12,655 bases of DNA from Verrucomicrobiota bacterium (GTDB lineage Bacteria > Verrucomicrobiota > Verrucomicrobiia > Chthoniobacterales > Terrimicrobiaceae), in contig JAPLTI010000118.1 in NCBI GenBank assembly GCA_026398285.1, positions 1 to 12,655 of the forward strand. The letters are read 5' to 3'. The position numbers and the translations under genes were made by a program. Within the stretch, counting starts at the first letter, position 1. Each line of letters opens with the position of its first letter. The notes under the pieces were generated by a model. That model ran no database searches, had not been told where the DNA came from, and saw nothing but the letters and a program-made list of their open reading frames with translations. This document shows, piece after piece, positions 6,580 to 12,655 of this stretch.

Positions 6580-6768
6580 ATGAAAAATATCTACAAAAAA
6601 ATCAACCGCACAAAATACTCCCTCGGCGAACTGATCTCCATCGTGGGATCCTGCGCCCGCAACAGTCGTGAGACGATCGCCGCCATGGCGGATCTCCTCG
6701 ACAGCGGCCGCGTGGTGATCCGCAAAAACGGACGCGCCCGCCGCGTTCGGGTTGAATACGCGAGGTAG
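6580..6768 (+). CDS. Small basic protein of unknown function
   Basis: A 62-residue protein rich in Arg and Lys. The N-terminus (MKNIYKKINRTK) is basic. The centre, YSLGELISIVGSCARNSRETIAAMADLLDSGRVV, reads as two or three short helices followed by a beta hairpin (VVIRKNGRARRVRVEY), a pattern that could be a minimal winged-helix or other nucleic-acid-binding fold. That is a guess from residue pattern only; I recognise no family. It stands alone, with 121 bases before it and 134 bases containing two strong hairpins after it. No Shine-Dalgarno is visible. Reality is supported by the ATG, the clean stop and protein-like composition. Confidence 0.55.
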   Translation: MKNIYKKINRTKYSLGELISIVGSCARNSRETIAAMADLLDSGRVVIRKNGRARRVRVEYAR

Positions 6769-6786
6769 TTTCCCCAATGCTTCGGT

Positions 6787-6819
6787 GGACGCTGCCGCGC
6801 CTCGCAGCGCGGCGCGTCC
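6787..6819. repeat. Strong 13-bp stem-loop
   Basis: GGACGC (6787-6792) pairs with GCGTCC (6814-6819) and GCCGCGC (6794-6800) with GCGCGGC (6807-6813); T6793 is bulged and the loop is CTCGCA. It is very GC-rich and has no T tract on either strand. It could end transcription of the 62-aa gene, protect an mRNA end, or be a dispersed palindromic element. Confidence 0.6.
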
Positions 6820-6829
6820 CCGGGCAAGA

Positions 6830-6856
6830 GGAAACAACTTGGCGGCGTTGTTTTCC
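6830..6856 (+). terminator. Second hairpin with T-rich descending arm
   Basis: AAACAAC (6832-6838) pairs with GTTGTTT (6847-6853), and the flanking GG/CC can extend it past one bulged T; the loop is TTGGCGGC. The T-rich descending arm resembles a weak intrinsic terminator. It lies 10 bases after the first stem-loop and 46 bases before the next start codon. Confidence 0.35.
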
Positions 6857-6902
6857 GTATTGATGCCGCGAGCTTTCCAGTGTCAGTGTGCGGGGAAGTT
6901 CC

Positions 6903-7562
6903 ATGAGCCCCCTCCGCTGCGAGAACATCCACTGCTGCCGATCCACAGCCAACGCCTTCAGGCATGGTCTGATCGAGGATTTTACTGCCTCATTCGAGAG
7001 CGGAGACATCACAGGCTTCTGCGGTTCTGATATCGCAGCAAAAGAACTGCTCTTGAGTATTCTGGGCCTGATCGAGCGACCCGACAGCGGGCGTGTTTTT
7101 TTATTCGATGAACAGGCATCGGAGATGTCCAGGCCTGGTTCCAGGAAGCTTCGGGACACTTCCTTCGGATATCTTTTTACCCACCCCCACTTGCTACCCT
7201 CTTTCACCGTGGCGGAAAATGTGGCCATGCCATTTTTTCGAATTTGCGGACAGGAGGGGGCACAGGAGCGCACACTCACGGCGCTCGAGTTTGTTGGCAT
7301 CCCCGAGCTGAATGCGATTCCGGTCGGTGAGCTCCCTGATTCCGTGCACTGGCGGGTGGCCTTTGCGCGGGCGATCGTCCACTCTCCCCCTGTGTTGATC
7401 GCCGTTTCTCCACCGAATCCGCTTTTGCTGCCCCTTGCCCGGCGGATGGCGGATGAGTGTGGAACGACCGTATTGTGGAACGGCGACAAATGCGATGTGC
7501 TGCCGTTTTCCGACCATATTGTCGAAATGACATCTCTGAGGGACCACACCAGAGTTCCATGA
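6903..7562 (+). CDS. Degenerate ABC-transporter ATPase-like protein (pseudo-ATPase)
   Basis: A 219-residue protein with the full length and order of a LolD/MacB-type ABC ATPase but without its catalytic residues. LLLSILGLIERPDSGRVFLF (49-68) and FTVAENVAMPFF (101-112) are typical of the family. The Walker A reads GSDIAAKE (41-48): Lys47 is kept, but two glycines and the Ser/Thr are lost. The Q-loop Gln is Thr93. The signature LSGGQ is replaced by LPDSV (144-148). Walker B ends AVSPP instead of ADEPT (Asp to Val168, Glu to Ser169). The H-loop His is Gly194. The frame is unbroken, so this is not simple frameshift decay. A weak GGGGA lies about 6 bases before ATG 6903. The stop overlaps the next gene by 4 bases. 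ATP hydrolysis is very unlikely; a structural or regulatory role for the neighbouring synthase is speculation. Confidence 0.75.
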   Translation: MSPLRCENIHCCRSTANAFRHGLIEDFTASFESGDITGFCGSDIAAKELLLSILGLIERPDSGRVFLFDEQASEMSRPGSRKLRDTSFGYLFTHPHLLPSFTVAENVAMPFFRICGQEGAQERTLTALEFVGIPELNAIPVGELPDSVHWRVAFARAIVHSPPVLIAVSPPNPLLLPLARRMADECGTTVLWNGDKCDVLPFSDHIVEMTSLRDHTRVP

Positions 7563-8365
7563 AACCGCTGGAGCTACTTCCCGCATCCAGCGCCAAGTCA
7601 TCCAATCTGGCCTTTGCTCTTCTCTGCCTGCCTTCCTCGCGCCGCAGCGATGCCATGCGTTTCTACCGCTTCTGTCGAACGGTGGATGACATTGCCGACC
7701 AGCCAGGCCTCGCAATCGGAGAAAAACACGACCTTCTGAAGGCATGGCTTCAAGCTGTGGAGAACGGCCTCCCTCCGGATTTGGAACGCCTTATCGTTCG
7801 GCATGGTATCAACCGTTCACTTTTTGCCGAGATCATCAACGGATGCGCTTCGGATATTGAACCGCGCCGCTTTCCAGCGCTTGCTGACTTGGAGCTCTAC
7901 TGTTGGCGGGTGGCCTGTGCGGTTGGATTGGTTTCGATAAAAATCTTCGGTTGTCGCGATCCCCGCAGCGAAACCTATGCCATCCACCTCGGCCATGCGC
8001 TGCAGCTCACAAATATCCTGCGCGACACTGGAGAGGATGCTGCGGACGGCAGGATTTATCTCCCGCAGGATGACATGGCACGGTTCGGCGTGAGCGAAGA
8101 GGATATCCTCAAACGCCGGCCTAGCGCTCGGTTCAAAGCCCTGATGCGCCACGAGGCCGCGCAGGCGCGGGCACGCTTCGCCGCAGCGGTGCCTCCACAG
8201 GCCGACTTCAAATCGCTTCTGCCCGCGCGCATCATGTGCGCCGTTTACCAAAAAATCCTCGACCGCATCGAACGGGAAGATTTTCCCGTTCTTCAAAAAC
8301 GCATTTCACTGACCCGACGTGAAAAAGTGTCTTCCACGCTAGGCGCGTTTTTCAGGAGATTTTAA
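7559..8365 (+). CDS. Squalene/phytoene synthase family protein
   Basis: A prenyl-diphosphate head-to-head coupling enzyme of 268 residues, the first committed step to squalene/hopanoids or carotenoids. The N-terminus has SNLAFALLCLPSSRRSDAMR (15-34) and FCRTVDDIAD with the first Asp-rich motif at Asp43/Asp44/Asp47. The centre has YCWRVACAVG (114-123). The second Asp-rich motif lies in LTNILRDTGED (150-160; Asp156, Asp160), followed by DGRIYLPQDD. Both metal-binding motifs are complete, so it should be active. The set HpnC, HpnD and CrtB cannot be separated by eye; no hpn or crt partner lies within the window. Start 7559 overlaps the stop of the ABC-like gene (ATGA). It converges with the following gene with 9 bases between. 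Confidence 0.9.
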   Translation: MKPLELLPASSAKSSNLAFALLCLPSSRRSDAMRFYRFCRTVDDIADQPGLAIGEKHDLLKAWLQAVENGLPPDLERLIVRHGINRSLFAEIINGCASDIEPRRFPALADLELYCWRVACAVGLVSIKIFGCRDPRSETYAIHLGHALQLTNILRDTGEDAADGRIYLPQDDMARFGVSEEDILKRRPSARFKALMRHEAAQARARFAAAVPPQADFKSLLPARIMCAVYQKILDRIEREDFPVLQKRISLTRREKVSSTLGAFFRRF

Positions 8366-8370
8366 AAATC
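8358..8370. terminator. Short AT dyad between convergent genes
   Basis: GATTTT-A-AAAATC spans the stop codon of the synthase gene, 5 bases before the end of the opposing gene. It may act as a minimal bidirectional terminator but has no GC stem. Confidence 0.2.
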
Positions 8371-8374
8371 ATGG

Positions 8375-9961
8375 CTACTGCGGCTGTTCCGGCTTGGGAG
8401 CACCTTCGGAGCCGTAAATTTCCATGTCTGTTTTGATGGCCAGCCAGCCCACATCAATTTCATTGAGCTTGCCTTCGATGCCATCATATCGCTCGGTTGC
8501 AAACATCTCGGCCGTGAGCACGATATTTTTCAGCAATCTCTTGGTGGGCTCATCCACTTGCTGGGTGCGCAAGAAGTTTTTAGCCGTTTCGGCCACCTGT
8601 TCCCACTTGCGGGCTTGGTTTTTCATGAACGCCGACCGAGCACTTTCCTTGCCTGGCTTGCGGAAGTCTCGCAAAGCATCAAGGGCTTCAAGCGGAGTCA
8701 CGAGCTTGATCATTTTTTCGATTTGAACGGCGGGGGATTCCTCGCTGGCTGCATGCACATCTCCTTGATGAGTGGCCGGCTCTGCAGCGGTCACAGCAAC
8801 AGGTGTCGGAGACGGCTTGGAGACCGCGGGAACCACAAGCGCGGCAGGCTTGGCGGCTTTAGCTTTTTCCTCAGCCAGGGCGGCAGCCGCATCAAAAGCC
8901 TCGTCGAAATTGGAATTCTCCTTCGGAATTCGAACCGTTGAACCAGCCATGGTGACAAGCACATCGGACCCATCGACTCCGACGACCTTGAATGTCTTTC
9001 CGGGCGCTATTGTTGCGCTCCCAGAGACTTTGCCATTGACGGTCAGAGGCACGACGGTTTCCGCAGTCAGCGTGATTTCCGGCGGATACGAAATCAGTGT
9101 GGATTTAGGCTTGGATTCGGATGGCTCGTCTTTCGCGGGCTGCGAAGGTTTGGTTTGCTCTTGAGGCTTCTCGACCGAAGGCTCCGAGGGTTCATCCGCA
9201 GGCTGGGCTTCGACGGATGGAGCGTCATTCCTCGCCACATTTTGTGCAGGCGGGGTTGATGGCTGGGCAGCTTTCTTTTCGGCCTCGGCTTTTGTCCACT
9301 CCAGTTCCTCTTCAAGCCGCGTCACCTCGAGCTCGAGTTCCTTCGCCTTCACTTGGGAAGTCTCCAAATCTTGATAGGCTCCTGCCACCCTCTGCTGCTT
9401 TTCAAGTCTGAGCCTGTTTATCAGTCCATTTCCTTCGGCCCATTTCCAGATTCCCACGATCGCAATGATGGCCACCACTCCGAGAGCTGCCCAAAGCATA
9501 GGCTTCTTCTTGGACCTCGCAACAAGCACATGTTTTTCTGTAAGGCTTCTGATCCGCTTGCTCAGCGTCATGGCGAGCCCGATCAGCAGAACACTACCCG
9601 CAGCGTGGTTTTTATTGATGAACTTCTCGAAGTCTTCGCGCGTGATGACCCAGTATTCTGATGGCTCGACGGCCTCCACCGAGCAAACCGCCGTGGAAGG
9701 ATCGAAGAGATTGATCTCACCCAACCACTCGCCGGGGTGAATTTCAGCAAGAATCTCAGTATGTCCGCGCTCCTCCGTCTTTGCATTTAAAAGCCCACTG
9801 AGGGTGAGAATAAGCATGCCGTGAGGCTTCCCTTGGTGGATGATTTTTTGCCCTGGCTTAGCGGACTCAAAAGAGCCAAAGCTGGACAGCAACTCACGAT
9901 CTTCCTCCTTCAGACTTTCGATCGGTCCACTGGGGGGAAGAATCTTTGTTGGTATAGGCAT
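8375..9961 (-). CDS. Membrane protein with N-terminal cyclic-nucleotide-binding-like domain
   Basis: 528 residues in clear blocks. Residues 15-140 look like a Crp/Fnr-type cNMP-binding beta roll (PGQKIIHQGKPHGMLILTLSG, then HPGEWLGEINLFDP at about 76-89). One membrane helix is at 154-174 (MLWAALGVVAIIAIVGIWKWA). A coiled coil lies at about 185-231 (LEKQQ...LELEVTRLEEELEW). A Pro/Glu/Lys/Ser-rich linker covers 232-290. A small SH3-like beta domain is at about 305-347 (VNGKVSGSATIAPGKTFKVVGVDG...VRIPKE). A low-complexity Ala-rich stretch and a helical C-terminus (about 412-515) follow. No helix-turn-helix or enzyme domain is present. The Arg that normally contacts the cyclic phosphate is not found in the FDPSTAVCSVEA segment, so classical cAMP binding is doubtful. 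It is transcribed alone. Start 9961 (MPIPTKILPP) is preferred over an in-frame TTG at 9985. Confidence 0.8.
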   Translation of the reverse strand: MPIPTKILPPSGPIESLKEEDRELLSSFGSFESAKPGQKIIHQGKPHGMLILTLSGLLNAKTEERGHTEILAEIHPGEWLGEINLFDPSTAVCSVEAVEPSEYWVITREDFEKFINKNHAAGSVLLIGLAMTLSKRIRSLTEKHVLVARSKKKPMLWAALGVVAIIAIVGIWKWAEGNGLINRLRLEKQQRVAGAYQDLETSQVKAKELELEVTRLEEELEWTKAEAEKKAAQPSTPPAQNVARNDAPSVEAQPADEPSEPSVEKPQEQTKPSQPAKDEPSESKPKSTLISYPPEITLTAETVVPLTVNGKVSGSATIAPGKTFKVVGVDGSDVLVTMAGSTVRIPKENSNFDEAFDAAAALAEEKAKAAKPAALVVPAVSKPSPTPVAVTAAEPATHQGDVHAASEESPAVQIEKMIKLVTPLEALDALRDFRKPGKESARSAFMKNQARKWEQVAETAKNFLRTQQVDEPTKRLLKNIVLTAEMFATERYDGIEGKLNEIDVGWLAIKTDMEIYGSEGAPKPEQPQ

Positions 9962-10124
9962 CGAGCCCAAAGACCAAATTTGCAAGAGCAGGTCAAGAAT
10001 GGGTGCATAAGAAAATCTCTTGGTTTATGTCATGCACACTGAAAAAGCAGGAGCATCGTCCAAAGACTCGGTGCCGACTCCATAGGGGCTTCTGGGAGCT
10101 GATGATTGGGGGAGCGAAGAAACT

Positions 10125-10215
10125 TGGCGGTGAGGGAGGGATTCGAACCCTCGGTAGCCTTTTGGACTACGGCGCTTTAGCAAAGCGCTGCTTTCGACCA
10201 CTCAGCCACCTCACC
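10125..10215 (-). tRNA. tRNA-Ser (anticodon GCU), CCA encoded
   Basis: The acceptor stem GGTGAGG (10215-10209) pairs with CCTCACC (10135-10129), followed by discriminator G and a genomic CCA. The anticodon stem GCGCT/AGCGC encloses the loop TTGCTAA, giving anticodon GCT for AGC/AGU serine codons. A long variable arm (GTAGTCC...GGCTAC) and the T arm GAGGG-TTCGAAT-CCCTC are typical of class II tRNA-Ser. It lies on the same strand as, and 62 bases downstream of, the acyltransferase-fold gene. Confidence 0.96.
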
Positions 10216-10277
10216 TGATTGAGGTGAAAACTAAAACACCAAACGCTCTTCTGGTCAATCCCGCCGAGCATTTGAAT

Positions 10278-11588
10278 TCACAACCCGAGAAGATCGCTCC
10301 ACAGGCTGGATTCCATGGCGTCCACTTCGTCGAGTTTGAGCGAGCCCTCGCGCCAGGAGATCGTCGCAGAGAGGCGTCCCTCCCGTTCGCTGAAAAAAAT
10401 GCCACTGCCGGGCGGTTGGGATACCGAGGGGATGTGCCAGCCATTTAAGATATGCGCGCCGCAAATCTCGCGCACTCCAGGCAGGAAGTCGCCGGTGTGG
10501 GATTGAAAAAAAGAGACGATTTCGCCCCCGGTATCCTTCTGCAGGAATCGGCGGTAGATTCCTGTCGGCAGGCGACGCATCCACCAAAGCATCGTGGCGG
10601 AAGAACTCTCGAGCCCACTGCGGACGGCGGATTCAAATTGCGCATGGATGGAGGTGGTGGCTTTTTCGAGATCGTCGACCTCTGAACTACTAAGCTTGAA
10701 ATGCAAAACGGTGACTTGATTTTGAAAAATCGGATGCCGCGCCTTGGGCTTTCGGGCCTGCACCGGCACAGGACTTACGAATGAAGGCGGCGACTCGCCG
10801 CGAATTTTGAAAACAGCCGCATGGGCCCTTGCGGCCGCCGCAAAAAAATACGGCATCTGAAAAATCCCTCCCGTAAGCCGCACGGCCCTCTCGCGCAGCA
10901 AAGCTGTCTCCTCTTTTGAAAATGGCAGCACGCGAAATCCCGGCGCGCCGGACTTGAGAGAGGGGCCGCCGAGGGATCGAAAATCCGAAGGCTTCATGTC
11001 ATAGTGCCGCTTCACAAAGGCACGCGTGCCTGCCCATCGCGCCACGAGGCCTGGCGCCGGCGGAAAGGGCATTCCCCAGGAGGCAACGGGCTTGAGGGGC
11101 TCGCCAGGATTCCGTGCAAGATGTGCGATTTCCTGCAACGCCAACTCGGCCCCGCGTCCATCGAAGAGCAGGTGAGACCACTTCGCCAGCAGCGTGGTTT
11201 TTTCAACGCCGGGAAGAATGTGAATTTCTAAAAAGTGTTCGCCTCCGGACCCAAGAAGCTTTTGGCAAAAAGAATCACGGTCTGCATCGGAGGAGTGCTC
11301 CAGAATCGGCACTGCGTCGGGCAAAAGTGTTTTTGGCGTTCTCCAGAATGGCACACCAAGAAACCAAGAGCGGCGAAGCTTCGCATGAAGCAACGGATGC
11401 GATAGCGAGAAACGGCGCACGGCATCGCGGAGTGCGGCGACATCCAAGCCTGCTGCAAGTTCCAGAATGGTGAGGCCGGTGTGCCTACCCTGACCGCCAG
11501 CGGCCATGAGATCCTCGAGCGCGAGGAAAAACGCATCGCATCCCGTCAGAGGAATCTCCGCCGCGCCATTCACCGGAGCGGGGCTCAT
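10278..11588 (-). CDS. Condensation/acyltransferase-fold protein (HxxxDG), unknown substrate
   Basis: 436 residues resembling the CoA-dependent acyltransferase superfamily that includes NRPS condensation domains and wax-ester synthases. The key motif is WSHLLFDGRG (137-146), with His139, Asp143 and Gly144 matching the second His, Asp and Gly of HHxxxDG; the first His is Ser138. Upstream, DVAALRDAVRRFSLSHPLLHAKL (49-71) is the usual opening helix pattern, in which the protein lists its acceptor/donor half. FQNQVTVLHFKL (288-299) fits the strand after the conserved GN motif, though Gly is Gln here. The C-terminus (ILNGWHIPSVSQPPGSGIFFSEREGRLSATISWREG) suits the second half of the fold. There is no carrier or adenylation domain, so it acts alone, probably on an acyl-CoA, but the product is unknown. 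ATG 11588 overlaps the trpA stop by one base (TGATG), indicating translational coupling. Confidence 0.75.
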   Translation of the reverse strand: MSPAPVNGAAEIPLTGCDAFFLALEDLMAAGGQGRHTGLTILELAAGLDVAALRDAVRRFSLSHPLLHAKLRRSWFLGVPFWRTPKTLLPDAVPILEHSSDADRDSFCQKLLGSGGEHFLEIHILPGVEKTTLLAKWSHLLFDGRGAELALQEIAHLARNPGEPLKPVASWGMPFPPAPGLVARWAGTRAFVKRHYDMKPSDFRSLGGPSLKSGAPGFRVLPFSKEETALLRERAVRLTGGIFQMPYFFAAAARAHAAVFKIRGESPPSFVSPVPVQARKPKARHPIFQNQVTVLHFKLSSSEVDDLEKATTSIHAQFESAVRSGLESSSATMLWWMRRLPTGIYRRFLQKDTGGEIVSFFQSHTGDFLPGVREICGAHILNGWHIPSVSQPPGSGIFFSEREGRLSATISWREGSLKLDEVDAMESSLWSDLLGL

Positions 11589-12403
11589 CAAGCAGCGGCT
11601 TTTTTCACAGCGGCCGCGATAGGCGAGACAAACTGCGCGACCTTCTGGATGAGCTCGGCCGATTTTCCATACTCCCCGATGCGTCGCACAATGGCGCTGC
11701 CCACCACGACGGCGTCGGACTCCTTCGCGACTTCGGCGGCCTGCTCCGGTGTGGAAATGCCAAAGCCGACTGCCACTGGGAGACTGGTGTGTTTTTTGAT
11801 TTCGGCGACCTGTGTGGCGATGTCGGCCGAGAGACTTGTCTGCTCGCCGGTCACACCCTCGCGCGAGACATAGTAAATGAAACCTTCCGCCGACTTGGCG
11901 ATGAGTTCCATACGCTCAGGCGGCGTCGTAGGCGCGATGAGCCGGATGGAAAGGAGGCCGTGGGATTTCATCAGCTCCGCATTGCGGGCAGCCTCGTCGG
12001 GCGGCAAGTCGAGAATCAAGAGACCGTCCGCGCCAGCGGCGGCGGCATCCGCATGGAACCTGTCGAACCCGTAAACATAAACGGGATTCAGGTAGGTGAA
12101 GAAAACGATGGGGATCTCCGAGCTACGGCGAATCTCACGCACAGCATCGAGCACGCCGGCCACGGTAGCGCCAGCATCGATCGCGCGTCCCGAGGCGGCT
12201 TGAATGGTCGCTCCATCCGCCAGCGGATCCGAAAACGGGATGCCCAACTCGACAATGTCCACGCCGGATTGCTCCAGCGCGGCCACAAGAGCCGGAGTGG
12301 TTTTCAAATCAGGATCACCCGCCGTGATGTAGGCGATGAAGCCACACTGTCCGGCGGCGCGGAGGGTTTCAAATTTCGTATCAATGCGATTGGGCGTTTT
12401 CAT
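11588..12403 (-). CDS. trpA: Tryptophan synthase alpha subunit
   Basis: Cleaves indole-3-glycerol phosphate to indole and glyceraldehyde-3-phosphate; the indole passes to the beta subunit. The 271 residues match the family length. ITAGDPD (26-32) opens the barrel. The catalytic Glu52 and Asp63 lie in VELGIPFSDPLADG (51-64), where the usual following Pro is Ala (GATIQ). Other marks are FFTYLNPVYVYG, DGLLILDLPPDEA, IAPTTPPERM, GFIYYVSREGVTG, PVAVGFGIS and AVVVGSAIV, the last forming part of the phosphate site. Start 12403 (MKTPNRIDTKF) overlaps the mnmG stop by 4 bases. The frame is open 12 residues further inside mnmG, but those residues are not TrpA-like. trpB is not adjacent in this window. 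Confidence 0.95.
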   Translation of the reverse strand: MKTPNRIDTKFETLRAAGQCGFIAYITAGDPDLKTTPALVAALEQSGVDIVELGIPFSDPLADGATIQAASGRAIDAGATVAGVLDAVREIRRSSEIPIVFFTYLNPVYVYGFDRFHADAAAAGADGLLILDLPPDEAARNAELMKSHGLLSIRLIAPTTPPERMELIAKSAEGFIYYVSREGVTGEQTSLSADIATQVAEIKKHTSLPVAVGFGISTPEQAAEVAKESDAVVVGSAIVRRIGEYGKSAELIQKVAQFVSPIAAAVKKAAA

Positions 12404-12655
12404 GTGATGGGTGCTTTTTCTGAGCCGCGTGTGATCCATACACCGAGCAGGGCGATATCGGCGGGAGTCACGCCGCTGAGGCGGGCGGCCTGGCCTAGTG
12501 TCTCGGGGCGGACAGCGGAGAGTTTCTGCACGGCCTCGGTGCGAAGTCCGTTGATCTTGGTAAAATCGACCCAGTCGGGGATGGCCTTACCTTCGTGGCG
12601 CGCGGTGCGGGCGATTTGCTCCTCTTGGCGGGTTATGTAGCCGGCGTATTTCAGA
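12400..12655 (-). CDS. mnmG: tRNA uridine-5-carboxymethylaminomethyl modification enzyme MnmG, C-terminal end
   Basis: Only the last 84 residues are in the window; the start lies beyond the right edge. MnmG is the FAD protein that, with MnmE, modifies the wobble uridine of several tRNAs. The visible part matches the helical C-terminal domain: KYAGYITRQEEQIAR, then EGKAIPDWVDFTKINGL, KLSAVRPETLGQAARLSGV and TPADIALLGVWI, the region that contacts MnmE and tRNA. The stop TGA (12402-12400) overlaps the trpA start codon. The very end (TRGSEKAPIT) is divergent, as is common in the family. Confidence 0.93.
   Translation of the reverse strand, partial: LKYAGYITRQEEQIARTARHEGKAIPDWVDFTKINGLRTEAVQKLSAVRPETLGQAARLSGVTPADIALLGVWITRGSEKAPIT

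Noticed and set aside
6903..7562. Frameshifted pseudogene explanation for the ABC-like protein
   Set aside because: Family-like segments occur in one frame from start to stop, so the lost motifs come from substitutions, not a shift in frame.
9910..10008. 32-codon minus-strand frame as a leader peptide before the cNMP-domain gene
   Set aside because: It overlaps the gene start in another frame, with no start signal beyond the near-repeat and no regulatory pattern such as codon runs; kept only as part of the near-repeat observation.
10224..10448. 74-codon plus-strand frame after the tRNA gene
   Set aside because: It is antisense to the end of the acyltransferase-fold gene and has no start signal or motif.

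Overview
The window looks like a chromosomal piece of a GC-rich Gram-negative bacterium. Verrucomicrobiota is the most likely phylum, but this is inference from the gene mix and overall protein style, with no marker gene to prove it. Almost no start codon has a convincing Shine-Dalgarno sequence. Many genes are joined by 1-4 base overlaps, and the one tRNA gene encodes its own CCA end.

Layout. (1) 1-1190, minus strand: a secreted lytic polysaccharide monooxygenase (AA10 domain, Pro/Thr linker, CBM2 cellulose-binding module), cut by the window edge inside a perfect 6-base tandem repeat that encodes a (Pro-Thr)n linker. (2) 1321-3650: a sulfide/persulfide module. It has a small ArsR-family repressor gene (plus strand) convergent with a two-gene minus-strand operon: a YgaP-like membrane rhodanese and a CstB-like persulfide dioxygenase/rhodanese fusion. 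A closely matching 18-bp inverted repeat, TATCG-N8-CGATW, lies just before the repressor start codon and again inside the predicted operon promoter, so the repressor probably controls both. (3) 3758-6458, plus strand: pyruvate kinase, shikimate dehydrogenase (aroE) and a small membrane protein overlapping aroE by 4 bases. (4) 6580-8365, plus strand: an unrecognised 62-aa basic protein, two strong hairpins, then an ABC-ATPase-like protein that has lost every catalytic motif, coupled by a 4-base overlap to a squalene/phytoene synthase. (5) 8375-9961, minus strand: a single-pass membrane protein with an N-terminal cyclic-nucleotide-binding-like domain. (6) 10125-10215, minus strand: tRNA-Ser(GCU). 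(7) 10278-12655, minus strand: a tightly overlapping run mnmG (C-terminal end only), trpA and a condensation/acyltransferase-fold protein.

Working together: regions 2 and 4 are the clearest functional units. Region 2 would oxidise persulfides with self-contained regulation. Region 4 pairs a prenyl-coupling enzyme with a pseudo-ATPase of unknown role. Regions 3 and 7 are largely core metabolism (glycolysis, the shikimate pathway, the last steps of tryptophan synthesis, tRNA modification). The most unusual items are the catalytically dead ABC-like gene, the paired operator and the repeat-bearing LPMO.
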